Positions 49,680 to 57,489 of a stretch of 57,489 bases of DNA are shown here, in pieces. The notes beneath the pieces were generated by a model. The model did no database searches. It was not told the origin of the DNA and saw only the letters and a program-made list of their open reading frames with translations. The stretch covers positions 1 to 57,489 of the forward strand of contig PUHN01000018.1 in assembly GCA_002967695.1 (NCBI GenBank), read 5' to 3'. How positions within the stretch are numbered: position 1 is the first letter of the stretch; each line of letters starts with the position of its first letter. The stretch comes from Rhodobacteraceae bacterium WD3A24. GTDB lineage: Bacteria; Pseudomonadota; Alphaproteobacteria; Rhodobacterales; Rhodobacteraceae. Position numbers and translations under genes: made by a program.

Positions 49680-50614
49680 GTCCCGGTCTCCGTGTTATGC
49701 GTCGCGCCGTCCCGCCGGGGCGGGGCCGCCCCCGCCCCCGGGCCGGCGGGCCGCTTGCGGTAATGGGTGACGCCCTGGCTGGCGAAAAGGGGCTCGGCCG
49801 AGCGGGACAACCGCTCGGAATGCCCGATGAAGAGGTGTCCCTCGGCGCAGAGCAAATCGGCGTAGCGGCGCCACAGGCGCTCCTGCGTGGCGGCGTCGAA
49901 ATATATGACCACATTGCGGCAGAAGATCACGTCGAACGGGCCGCGGAAGGGCCACTCCCCGATCAGATTGAGCACGCCGAAGGTGATCAGGCCGCGCGGG
50001 GCGGCGGCCACGGCCATGCTGCCGGGGCCGCCGCCGGTGCCCTCGGGCACGAAGTATCGCCGCCGTTGCTCGGGGGTCAGCGGCTCCAGCGCCGCGGCGG
50101 GATAGACGCCCGCCCGGGCGGTGGCCACCACCTGCGGGTCGATGTCGGTGGCCAGGACGCGGATGTCGTGGCGCGCGGCGTCGGGCATGAGGTCGAGAAT
50201 CGTGATGGCGATGCTGTAGGGCTCCTCCCCCGACGAACAGCCTGCCGACCACAGCCGCACCCGCCGTCCGCGCGTGGCGTTATCCAGCAAAGGCGGCAGA
50301 ACCTTCTCGCGAAGGACGGCGAAATGGTGATCCTCGCGAAAGAACCGGGTGACGTTGGTGGTCAGCGCCGAAATGAGCCGGCCGCGCTCCTCCGCCCCGG
50401 AGGGAGCCTTGAGATGGCGGCAATAGGCTCCGAAATCCTCCAGCCCCAGGGCGCGCAGCCGCTTGCTCAGCCTCGACAGGACGAGGCCCCGCTTGGAGGG
50501 GGGCAGGTGGATGCCCGATTCCTCGCGCACCAGCCGGGCGAGCGCCGCGAAGTCGGCATCCGAGAGCGCCGGCTGCCCCTGACCGGCGTCGACGCCGCCG
50601 CCGGGCGGGCTCAC
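49676..50614 (-). CDS. cheR: Chemotaxis protein methyltransferase CheR
   Basis: SAM-dependent glutamate methyltransferase of 312 residues acting on chemoreceptors. ISALTTNVTRFFRE in the N-terminal part, LWSAGCSSGEEPYSIA as SAM-binding motif and FDVIFCRNVVIYFD in the catalytic domain are conserved. The C-terminus adds a Pro/Gly-rich tail of about 25 residues. It overlaps cheW and cheY2 by 4 bp each. A cheB partner gene is missing from the operon. Confidence 0.95.
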   Translation of the reverse strand: MSPPGGGVDAGQGQPALSDADFAALARLVREESGIHLPPSKRGLVLSRLSKRLRALGLEDFGAYCRHLKAPSGAEERGRLISALTTNVTRFFREDHHFAVLREKVLPPLLDNATRGRRVRLWSAGCSSGEEPYSIAITILDLMPDAARHDIRVLATDIDPQVVATARAGVYPAAALEPLTPEQRRRYFVPEGTGGGPGSMAVAAAPRGLITFGVLNLIGEWPFRGPFDVIFCRNVVIYFDAATQERLWRRYADLLCAEGHLFIGHSERLSRSAEPLFASQGVTHYRKRPAGPGAGAAPPRRDGATHNTETGT

Positions 50615-51078
50615 GCCGCCACCCGCTGCAATGGTGGCAGCACGCGCTCGAGGTCGATCTTGCGGATCATGCGCTCCTCGGTCGCGATGACGCCGGTGAT
50701 GTAGGTCTTGGCCGCCTCCGAGGCGATGTCGGGGACCGGCTGGAGACGATCGGAGGAAACGCTGAGGATGTCGGAGACGACATCGGCGAGCAGCCCGACC
50801 GTCTGGCCGTCGATCATGGCGATGATGATGACGTGCCGCGGTCCGGGGTCGAGCGCGCCCAGCCCCAGCCGGGCGGAGAGGTCGAGCACCGGGACGACCG
50901 CGCCGCGCAGGTTGATCACGCCTTTGACATAGGTCGGGGCGTGGGGAAGGATCGTTGCCTGCGTCCAGCCGCGGATTTCGCGCACCGCCATTATATCGAC
51001 GCAGAAATCCTGCTCGGCCACGCGGAAGGCGACGACCTCCTGGTCGGTGCCGGGGGGTGGGGACGGCCTGTCACTCAT
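50611..51078 (-). CDS. cheW: Chemotaxis coupling protein CheW
   Basis: Adaptor of 155 residues linking receptors to CheA. VVAFRVAEQDFCVDIMAVREI, PTYVKGVINLRGAVVPVLDLSARL and the GLLADVVSDILSV region make up the CheW fold. The start at 51078 has GGAG upstream and lies 4 bp after the cheA stop; seven further open codons upstream are ignored. Confidence 0.95.
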   Translation of the reverse strand: MSDRPSPPPGTDQEVVAFRVAEQDFCVDIMAVREIRGWTQATILPHAPTYVKGVINLRGAVVPVLDLSARLGLGALDPGPRHVIIIAMIDGQTVGLLADVVSDILSVSSDRLQPVPDIASEAAKTYITGVIATEERMIRKIDLERVLPPLQRVAA

Positions 51079-51082
51079 GGTT

Positions 51083-53251
51083 TCACTCCGCTGCTGCAAG
51101 GGGGATGTCCTCGGGCGCCGGCTCGGCGCCGGCGGACGTCGAGGCGATCTCGTCGGGGTCGATGATCAGGGCGATGCGGCCGTCGCCCAGAATGGTGGCG
51201 GCGGCCACCCCGGCGACACGGCCGTAATTGTCTTCCAGGCTCTTGATGACGACCTGGCGCTGGTCGTGGATATGGTCGACGACGAGCGCGCAGCGCCGGT
51301 TGGCGTCGGTCTCGACCAGCAGCAGGACATGGCCGTCGAGCCGCTCGAGCGGGCCGCGATAGCCGAAGGCCAGCCCCAGATCGATGATGGGAACCAGTTC
51401 GCCGCGGCTTTCCACGACGCGGCCGGTCCGGCCGACGGCATGCAGCCCGGCCTTGGCGGGCTGGAGCGTCTCCTGAACGGCGGTGATGGGGACGACGATG
51501 GTCTGTCCGGCGACCTCGGCGACCATGCCCTCGAGCACCGCCAGCGTCAGCGGCAGGCTGATCGAGAAGGTCGTCCCCTCCCCCCGCTCCGATGTGATCG
51601 AGACGCGCCCCCCCAGCGACTGTATCTCGCTCTTGACCACGTCGAGCCCGACGCCGCGGCCCGAGAGGTTCGAGACTTCCTCCTTTGAGGAGAAACCCGG
51701 CGCGAAGAGCAGGTTGTCGATTTCGGCAGGGGCAAGATCGGCCCCCGGCGCGACGAGCCCCTTGCGCTCGGCCGCCGCCTGCACGCGCGCGCGGTCGATT
51801 CCGGCACCGTCGTCGGAGACATCGATCATCACCCGGCCCGAGCGGTGCGACGCCGAGAGGATCAGCGTGCCTTCCTCGGGCTTGCCGGCCGCCGCGCGTG
51901 CCTGCGGCGCTTCCAGGCCGTGATCGATGGCGTTGCGGATCATGTGGGTCAGCGGATCGACGAGCCGCTCGATCACCGTCTTGTCGACCTCGGCATGCTC
52001 GCCCTGGGTGACGAGGCGGACGCGCTTGCCGCTGATTTCGGCGGTTTCGCGCACGATGCGGAACATGCGCTGGAACATCGACTTGACGGGTTGTGCGCGG
52101 ATCGCCATCACCCCTTCCTGAATCTCGCCGGCGAGTTGCTTGAGCCCGTCGAGACCGGAGGAGACGTCGCTTTCGGCGGGCAGGCCGGCCTGGGAGATCG
52201 ATTGCGAAAGCATCGCCTCCTTTATGACGAGTTCGCCGACGAGGTTGATCAGCCGGTCGACACGGTCGAGATTGACCCGGATCGTCGCCGAGGTTCGGGT
52301 GCCGGCCTCAGCGCCGCCCTGCCCCGGCACCTGCCCTGTCGGCCGGGCGGGCGGGGCACTGTCATCGGCGGGCACCGGCGCGACCTCCGGCGCGGGATCG
52401 GACGCGCGCTCTCCGTCGGCCTCGTGAGCCCCGAGGAAATCGTCGAGTTCGGGGGTGACCTCGAGCCCGGCCGGCGCCTCGGGGGGCGCGCCCTCATCGG
52501 CCTCTCGGGAGATGTCGAGCGCACAGTTGCCTTCGACAAATTCGAAGACCTCGCGAATGACCTCTTCGGGCTCCTCCGTCACGAGCGTGAGTGTCCAGCG
52601 CAGCCGGGCCTCGCGCCAGTCGAGGTCCTCGAGCGGGGGCACCGCGTCGATATCGGCCTGCGCGCTCAGGGCGCCGAGCCGGGCAAGCGCGCGAAACACA
52701 AGCACCGGATCATTGCCGGAGCTGTAGAGGGCGGCCTCGGGCGCGAAGGTTATCGTATAGCGGGTCGCACCGGCCTCGGGTGCCGCCAGGGCCGGCAGGT
52801 CGAGCGTCATGGGCTCGAACGCCGCCCCGGCGCCGGCCTCGGCCTCGTCCTCGTCCTCCGCCGGCTCTCCGATCAGCGCCTCGAGTTCGGCCTGCAGCCG
52901 CGCTGTCTCCCCGTCATCCGGGCCGGAGCCGGCGCGCGCGGCGGCGACCATGTCACCGAGATGATCGCCCGCGCGGTGAAAGAGCCGCATCGCCGCGACG
53001 TCGCGGGCCAACCTGCCCGCGCGGACCTCGTCGAGCGCCGTCTCGAAGCGATGCGCGAAGGCGACCAGCGCGTCGAGTCCGAAGGCCCCCGCGCCCCCCT
53101 TGATCGAATGGACGGCGCGAAACACTGCGTGGACCGTATCGATGTCCTCGCCCTCATGGTCGAGACGGCGCAGGCCCTCGCCGAGGGTTTCGAGCAGATC
53201 CTCGCATTCCTGGAAAAAGGACTCGCGGATGTCGTTGCTGGACTGGGTCAT
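51083..53251 (-). CDS. cheA: Chemotaxis histidine kinase CheA
   Basis: Kinase of 722 residues. The HPt domain has the phosphorylated His at 48 (VHSIKGGAGAF). A P2-like region with alternating strands (about residues 168-260) is followed by an acidic, Pro-rich linker, the P3 dimerisation helices starting near 325, the ATPase domain (MIRNAIDHGLEAP, SDDGAGID, FAPGFSSKEEVSNLSGRGVGLDVVK) and a C-terminal CheW-like domain. It phosphorylates CheY1 and CheY2. It lies between cheY1 and cheW with very short gaps or overlaps. Confidence 0.96.
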   Translation of the reverse strand: MTQSSNDIRESFFQECEDLLETLGEGLRRLDHEGEDIDTVHAVFRAVHSIKGGAGAFGLDALVAFAHRFETALDEVRAGRLARDVAAMRLFHRAGDHLGDMVAAARAGSGPDDGETARLQAELEALIGEPAEDEDEAEAGAGAAFEPMTLDLPALAAPEAGATRYTITFAPEAALYSSGNDPVLVFRALARLGALSAQADIDAVPPLEDLDWREARLRWTLTLVTEEPEEVIREVFEFVEGNCALDISREADEGAPPEAPAGLEVTPELDDFLGAHEADGERASDPAPEVAPVPADDSAPPARPTGQVPGQGGAEAGTRTSATIRVNLDRVDRLINLVGELVIKEAMLSQSISQAGLPAESDVSSGLDGLKQLAGEIQEGVMAIRAQPVKSMFQRMFRIVRETAEISGKRVRLVTQGEHAEVDKTVIERLVDPLTHMIRNAIDHGLEAPQARAAAGKPEEGTLILSASHRSGRVMIDVSDDGAGIDRARVQAAAERKGLVAPGADLAPAEIDNLLFAPGFSSKEEVSNLSGRGVGLDVVKSEIQSLGGRVSITSERGEGTTFSISLPLTLAVLEGMVAEVAGQTIVVPITAVQETLQPAKAGLHAVGRTGRVVESRGELVPIIDLGLAFGYRGPLERLDGHVLLLVETDANRRCALVVDHIHDQRQVVIKSLEDNYGRVAGVAAATILGDGRIALIIDPDEIASTSAGAEPAPEDIPLAAAE

Positions 53252-53258
53252 GGGAACC

Positions 53259-53627
53259 TCACGCTGCGGTCACCCGCTCGATGGCGGCGATCAGTTTTTC
53301 CTCGTCGAAGGGCTTGACGATCCAGCCCGTCGCCCCGGCGTCCCGCGCGCGCGCCTTGAGCTCGGTGCCGCTTTCGGTGGTCAGCACGAGAATGGGCAGC
53401 GCGCGATTGCCGTGGTCGCGCCGCACCGTCTCGATGAAGCCGAACCCGTCGAGCCGAGGCATGTTGATGTCGGTGATCACCACATCCGGCGCGGCCTCCG
53501 ACAGGCATTTCAGGCCCTCGGCGCCGTCCTCGGCAAAGCGGACGTCGAAGCCCGCCTCGCTGAGCGCGGCGTCGAGCAGGTTGCGCATGGTGCGCGAGTC
53601 GTCGACCGCCAGAACTGTCACCGTCAT
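53259..53627 (-). CDS. cheY1: Chemotaxis response regulator CheY1
   Basis: Receiver of 122 residues with acid pocket D9-D10, phosphorylation site D53 (ITDINMP), T83 or T84 (LTTES) and K105 (VKPF). In the Sinorhizobium layout the CheY next to CheA is a phosphate sink rather than the motor effector, and that may hold here. The start at 53627 overlaps the STAS gene stop by 4 bp; the longer frame is antisense noise. It precedes cheA by 7 bp. Confidence 0.92.
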   Translation of the reverse strand: MTVTVLAVDDSRTMRNLLDAALSEAGFDVRFAEDGAEGLKCLSEAAPDVVITDINMPRLDGFGFIETVRRDHGNRALPILVLTTESGTELKARARDAGATGWIVKPFDEEKLIAAIERVTAA

Positions 53628-53902
53628 CGCTCCGCCTCCGCACCGAAAAACTCCGCGGGCAGGCCGAGCGCGACCACCGCCTCGCAAAAGGCGTCCGAAC
53701 GCGGCAGGATGGCGAATGCCTCCCCGTCGCGCTGCCACTGCGCGCGGGCGGCGATCAGAAGCTGCAGCGCGAGCGCCCCGAGATATGACACCGCCCCGGC
53801 GTCGAGGGTGAGCGGCCCGCCGCGGCAGTCGCGCAGGCGCTGGTAGAGCGCGCCCGTGGCCTCGTAATCAAGGCGCGGCGCCAGTTCGAGCGTGGATGTC
53901 AT
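53624..53902 (-). CDS. STAS-domain protein, CheS-like
   Basis: Small protein of 92 residues with a STAS-type fold: DAGAVSYLGALALQLLIAARAQW matches the central strand-helix of anti-sigma-antagonist domains, though the usual phosphorylatable Ser in the helix start is replaced by Gly-Ala. By position, between the receptor and cheY1, it equals CheS of Sinorhizobium, which helps CheA act as a drain for CheY1 phosphate. Overlaps cheY1 by 4 bp. Confidence 0.75.
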   Translation of the reverse strand: MTSTLELAPRLDYEATGALYQRLRDCRGGPLTLDAGAVSYLGALALQLLIAARAQWQRDGEAFAILPRSDAFCEAVVALGLPAEFFGAEAER

Positions 53903-53950
53903 CGCTTGCCTCCCTTCGCATGGAATGCCCCGGCAGCCGCGCGGCGCGCC

Positions 53951-55405
53951 TCAGCTTCCGACATTGAACTTCTCGACGAGGTCCGACATCGCGTTGGCCT
54001 CGCGTGCGAGAGACGCGCTCGCCGCGGTCGATTCCTCGACCATCGCGGCGTTCTGCTGGGTCATCTCGTCGAGATGACCCACGGCCGTGTTGACCTCGGA
54101 GATGCTCGTCGCCTGGGTCTGCGCGGCGCCGGTCATCTCGTCGACCATGCCGGAGACCTCGCCGAAGGCCTCGACGATGCGCATCAGCGCCTCCGCGGTA
54201 TCATCGACCAGACTGACCCCGTTGCGGACGTGGTCCGAACTGCTGCCGATCAGGGTCTTGATGTTCTTGGCCGCCTCGGCGGAGCGCTGCGCCAGCGTGC
54301 GGACCTCCGAGGCGACGACGGCGAATCCCTTGCCGGCCTCGCCCGCACGCGCGGCCTCCACACCGGCATTGAGCGCGAGCAGGTTGGTCTGGAAGGCGAT
54401 CTCGTCGATCACGCCGATGATCTGGCTCATTTCCTCGGAAGAGGCGGCGATCTGCTCCATCGCCTGCTTGGTCTGATCGACGACCATCCCGCCCTGCTCG
54501 GCATCGGAGCGGGCCGCCGAGACCGTCTGGTTGGTCTTGTTCATCCGCTCGGCAGTGTCCTGAACGTTGCGGGTGAGCTCGTCGACCGAGGCGGCGGTCT
54601 GTTCCAGGCTCGCGGCCTGTTGTTCGGTGCGCTTGGACAGATCGTCGGCGGCCTCGGCGATCTCGTTGGCGCCGGTCTGAATGTTCGACGATGCCTGGCG
54701 CACCGAAAGGATGATCTCGCGCAGGCTGTCTGTGGCGCGGTTGAAGCTGTCCACGAGGCGGCCCGATTTCGCCGAAATGGTCGAGTCGACGCTGACCTCG
54801 AGATTGCCCGCGGCGACCTCCTCCAGCGCGTCGGCGATCACCTTGAGGGCATGGGCCTGCTCGGCCTCGGCGGCCTCGCGCGCCTCGTCGAGCTTTTCGA
54901 GATAGATCGAAATCGAGAGATCCATGTCGAGCAACGCGGCCTTGATCAGCGCGCCGACCTCGTCGGCCAGATTGGCCTGCCCCTGCCCGCGGCGGCGAAA
55001 CCGGTCCGCGCCGGCCATCCGGCTTTCGATGATGCCCGCAATGAGCCGCTCGAGCACCATCGCGTAGCCGCCGATATACCAGCGCGGCTCCAGCCCGATC
55101 CGGGCGTGAACCCCGCCGATGGTACGCACCGCCTCGGCGTAGTCGGCGCCGAACTCGGCGTCGGTGATCCTGACCCAGTGGTTTTCCTGGCGCGCCTTCG
55201 CTGCGCTCATGTGCTGATCGTCGGTGAAAAAGCCGCGGGTGGCCGGCGTGGCCCGGACCTGGCGATAGAAGGCGTCGAGCGCCTCGCCGAGATGGGCGCG
55301 CACATCCGGCGCAATCGCACGCAGGGTCGTGCGCGCATGCTCGTCGAGCCCCATGAAGGCCAGACGCTCCGGCAACGGGTTGGTGTCGAGTTTCTTCGCT
55401 TCCAT
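53951..55405 (-). CDS. Soluble globin-coupled chemoreceptor (IcpA-like)
   Basis: Chemoreceptor of 484 residues with no membrane helix. Residues about 15-170 form a protoglobin sensor domain (RGFFTDDQHM..., proximal His at 100 in GGVHARIGLEPRWYIGGY). A short HAMP-like linker (ALEEVAAGNLEV) leads to the coiled-coil signalling domain with the hairpin IIGVIDEIAFQTNLLALNAG at 331-350. It should sense oxygen or another heme ligand in the cytoplasm. It is the first gene of the che operon, 48 bp before the STAS gene, as icpA is in Sinorhizobium. Confidence 0.9.
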   Translation of the reverse strand: MEAKKLDTNPLPERLAFMGLDEHARTTLRAIAPDVRAHLGEALDAFYRQVRATPATRGFFTDDQHMSAAKARQENHWVRITDAEFGADYAEAVRTIGGVHARIGLEPRWYIGGYAMVLERLIAGIIESRMAGADRFRRRGQGQANLADEVGALIKAALLDMDLSISIYLEKLDEAREAAEAEQAHALKVIADALEEVAAGNLEVSVDSTISAKSGRLVDSFNRATDSLREIILSVRQASSNIQTGANEIAEAADDLSKRTEQQAASLEQTAASVDELTRNVQDTAERMNKTNQTVSAARSDAEQGGMVVDQTKQAMEQIAASSEEMSQIIGVIDEIAFQTNLLALNAGVEAARAGEAGKGFAVVASEVRTLAQRSAEAAKNIKTLIGSSSDHVRNGVSLVDDTAEALMRIVEAFGEVSGMVDEMTGAAQTQATSISEVNTAVGHLDEMTQQNAAMVEESTAASASLAREANAMSDLVEKFNVGS

Positions 55406-55466
55406 CGGACTCGGGCCTCGTGTTGCGTGGGTGATCTGGCACGGACGCCCGAACGGCGCCCGCCGC

Positions 55467-55485
55467 CGGACCGATGCGCGGTCCG
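55467..55485. promoter_or_regulatory. Inverted repeat between the two receptor genes
   Basis: CGGACCG (55467-55473) and CGGTCCG (55479-55485) are perfectly complementary around a 5-nt spacer, about 60 bp upstream of the che operon. It may be an operator or a leader hairpin. The rest of the 213-bp divergent region shows no clear promoter. Confidence 0.3.
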
Positions 55486-55618
55486 ACCCCCTCGGCGTAG
55501 GTGATTCGCTGTAAAGGAATGCCTAATGGTGACCGGCCCGGCCGCCCCTCGGGCGTAGAGAGAGTCTTAACCCACCATGCGCAATCTGCTCGCAACCGTG
55601 CCGCAAGGGAGCCGACGG

Positions 55619-57489
55619 ATGCTGAAGAATCTCGGAATTTCGACCAAGGTGCATGTTCTCGGCGGGGGGCTTGTGCTCCTGCTGGCGGTGGGCGGCGCGA
55701 CGGGCGTGCTCACGCTGCGCCACGCCGCCGGGCTGTTTTCCGACTACCGGGCGCAGGCCGAGCAGGAGATGCTCATCGCCGGTCTGGCCGAGGATTTCCT
55801 CGAATTGCGCGTGGCCGAACGGCGCTATCTCGACGCGCCGGGCCCGGCGCGCGCAGACGGGATTCGCGCCACTCTCGAGGACATTCTCGCGATCTCGGGC
55901 GACGATCCGCGCCTGCGCGACGCGGCAACGCGCGACGGCGTCATGGCCGCACAGACACGCGCGCGCGCCTACGCCGACACCTTCGAGCGCGCCGTCCGCG
56001 CCGATCCGCCCCGCCGCGAAGGGATCATCCGCGACGAGCTCACGCCGCTCGGCGAGGACGCCGCCGAAGGGCTCGTCGCGCTGCATGGCACGGCGCTCGA
56101 CAGGCTCGCCGGACAGGGCACCGCGAGCCTGCAGGAGATGGAGCGCATCCAGATCGCGATCCTTGTGGCAACATTGGTCGGCGTGCTCGCCGGTCTGGGC
56201 TTCGCGCTCTGGATGGCCGGCGCGCTCAGCCACCCTGTCGTGCGGCTGCGCGAATCGGTCGCCAGGGTGGCCGGGCGGGACGCCCGCTTCACCATTCCCG
56301 ACACGGAGCGGCGCGACGAGGTCGGCCAGATCGCCCGCGAGCTGAGCAGTTTCCGCGAAGGCCTCGCCAGGGCCGACCGCGAGGCGCGGGAGCGTCGCAT
56401 CGCCGACGAGGCGGCCAGGGAGCAGGAAGAGGCCCGGCACCAGCGCGACGCGACGATGACGCGCACGCTGCGCGGTGTGCTCCACAAACTGGCCGAGGGG
56501 GATCTGACAGTACGTCTGCCGGCGCTCGACGCGGGCACGGTGCCCGAGGAGTACGGCGCGATTCGCGGCGATTTCAACCAGGCCGTCGCCCGCGTCGACG
56601 AGGTCATCTCCGATCTGCGCGACAGCGCGCGCGCGGTCCAGAACGGCGCCGACGAGATCCGCCACTCGGCCGAGACGCTCTCGGGGCGCACCGAAAGCCA
56701 GGCGTCCACGCTGGAGGAGTTCGCCGCCGCGCTCGACGAACTCACCACGAGCGTGAAATCCTCCGCCGACCATGTTGCCGAGGCCGAAAAGACGGTCAGC
56801 GAAAACCGCGAACAGGCCGAACGTGCCGGCGAGGTGGTGCGCGAGGCGGTCAGCGCGATGAACGAGATCGCAACATCGTCGGAGCAGATCACCCGCATCA
56901 TCGGCGTGATCGATGACATCGCCTTCCAGACCAACCTGCTCGCGCTCAATGCCGGCGTAGAGGCCGCCCGCGCGGGCGAGGCCGGCAAGGGGTTTGCCGT
57001 CGTCGCCTCGGAGGTCCGCACGCTGGCGCAGCGTGCATCCGAATCCGCGCGTGAAATCAAGCAACTGATCTCGGCGAGTTCCGACAAGGTCGATCAGGGC
57101 GTCGATCTCGTCGGGCGGACGGGCACCGCCCTCGAGGCGATCGTCGACCGGGTCAAACGCGTCTCGGATCTGGTCAGCGACGTCGCCCGGTCGGCCGGCG
57201 AACAGGCCGCCAGCCTCGGCGAGATCAATGACGGCATCAACCAGTTCGACAAGGCCACGCAGCAGGATGCCGCGCAGGTCGAGGAGACAAGCGCCGCGAG
57301 CACATCGATGGAAGCCGAGGCGCGCCGGCTGCTCGACCATGTCGGCAAGTTCCGCACCGGCCGGGCGGGGACAAGCGCGCGCACCACCCCCGCCGGGGCG
57401 CCCGCGCGCGAAAGCCGGGCCGACGGCGCGGCGCCACGCTCCACCCGCGCGCCCGCCGCGGCTTCTGCGGGCAAGATGCCGGCGGGCAG
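55619..57489 (+). CDS. Transmembrane methyl-accepting chemotaxis protein (3' truncated)
   Basis: Open to the right edge; at least 623 residues. The first helix lies at about residues 9-30 and the second at about 177-202, enclosing a helical periplasmic domain of about 145 residues. A HAMP domain follows, then a second HAMP-like linker (LHKLAEGDLTVRLP) and the signalling domain with hairpin IIGVIDDIAFQTNLLALNAG near 426-445. The visible end is a Pro/Ala/Arg-rich linker, perhaps leading to a CheR-binding tail. The start at 55619 follows AAGGGAG; an in-frame ATG at 55577 has no such site. It is divergent from the che operon and probably shares its control region. Confidence 0.88.
   Translation, partial: MLKNLGISTKVHVLGGGLVLLLAVGGATGVLTLRHAAGLFSDYRAQAEQEMLIAGLAEDFLELRVAERRYLDAPGPARADGIRATLEDILAISGDDPRLRDAATRDGVMAAQTRARAYADTFERAVRADPPRREGIIRDELTPLGEDAAEGLVALHGTALDRLAGQGTASLQEMERIQIAILVATLVGVLAGLGFALWMAGALSHPVVRLRESVARVAGRDARFTIPDTERRDEVGQIARELSSFREGLARADREARERRIADEAAREQEEARHQRDATMTRTLRGVLHKLAEGDLTVRLPALDAGTVPEEYGAIRGDFNQAVARVDEVISDLRDSARAVQNGADEIRHSAETLSGRTESQASTLEEFAAALDELTTSVKSSADHVAEAEKTVSENREQAERAGEVVREAVSAMNEIATSSEQITRIIGVIDDIAFQTNLLALNAGVEAARAGEAGKGFAVVASEVRTLAQRASESAREIKQLISASSDKVDQGVDLVGRTGTALEAIVDRVKRVSDLVSDVARSAGEQAASLGEINDGINQFDKATQQDAAQVEETSAASTSMEAEARRLLDHVGKFRTGRAGTSARTTPAGAPARESRADGAAPRSTRAPAAASAGKMPAG

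Noticed and set aside
48871-49914. A 347-codon frame for the last che gene
   Set aside because: The part before 49296 is antisense-like sequence inside cheY2 and cheR. Only the section after the GTGA overlap has sensible composition.

Overview
The window is very GC-rich (about 70% by eye) and reads as chromosomal DNA of an alphaproteobacterium, most likely a Rhodobacterales (Rhodobacteraceae/Paracoccaceae) member. Signs of this are a DUF4167 protein, a Fur protein of the Mur type without a CxxC motif, a KMGKT tyrosyl-tRNA synthetase, TRAP and Liv-type importers, a YhdH/AcuI reductase and a rhizobial-style chemotaxis operon. There is no insertion sequence, prophage, tRNA, rRNA or CRISPR array. 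Genes are packed closely, many with ATGA/GTGA overlaps.

Left part (1-14,000): the 3' end of a ThDP-dependent enzyme and a TauE/SafE exporter converge on a complete Liv-type ABC importer operon (binding protein, two permeases, two ATPases). Then come adenine deaminase, Fe-type superoxide dismutase, an rlmN/zinc-CDF pair and a TRAP operon (dctP-dctQ-dctM).

Housekeeping block (14,000-38,900): SH3-domain protein and FieF-like CDF; rsmA; DUF4167; prfA-prmC; DUF1499-agmatinase; mazG-nucleoside hydrolase; selO; a DMT transporter; mur/fur-eno; a cupin; a fatty acid desaturase overlapping anmK tail to tail; tyrS; a DUF3179 protein; two cyclophilins; pgk and class I fba; a bacterioferritin; an AidB-like acyl-CoA dehydrogenase with a YhdH/AcuI reductase. 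Several central-carbon genes (eno, pgk, fba) lie here but not in one operon. A 167-nt nested inverted repeat sits between tyrS and the DUF3179 gene.

Energy and repair block (39,067-48,793): a full N-type F-ATPase operon in the order atpDCQRBEFAG, with no separate delta gene and a long b subunit whose tail resembles delta. Almost without a gap it is followed by four overlapping repair genes: an HhH-GPD-like protein, then the phosphoesterase, ligase and polymerase parts of LigD as three separate genes in the order of fused LigD. No ku gene is present.

Chemotaxis block (48,871-57,489): on the minus strand, a soluble globin-coupled receptor, a STAS protein (CheS-like), CheY1, CheA, CheW, CheR, CheY2 and a small protein with a CheZ-type DxxxQ motif (CheT-like). 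This matches the Sinorhizobium che operon order but lacks cheB and cheD. A divergent transmembrane receptor gene runs off the right edge.

The items most worth a second look are the nested palindromic element, the split LigD operon, the CheB-less che operon with its CheT candidate, the delta-like tail of the N-ATPase b subunit, the AT-rich patch inside eno, and a bacterioferritin with Leu in place of the heme-ligand Met52.
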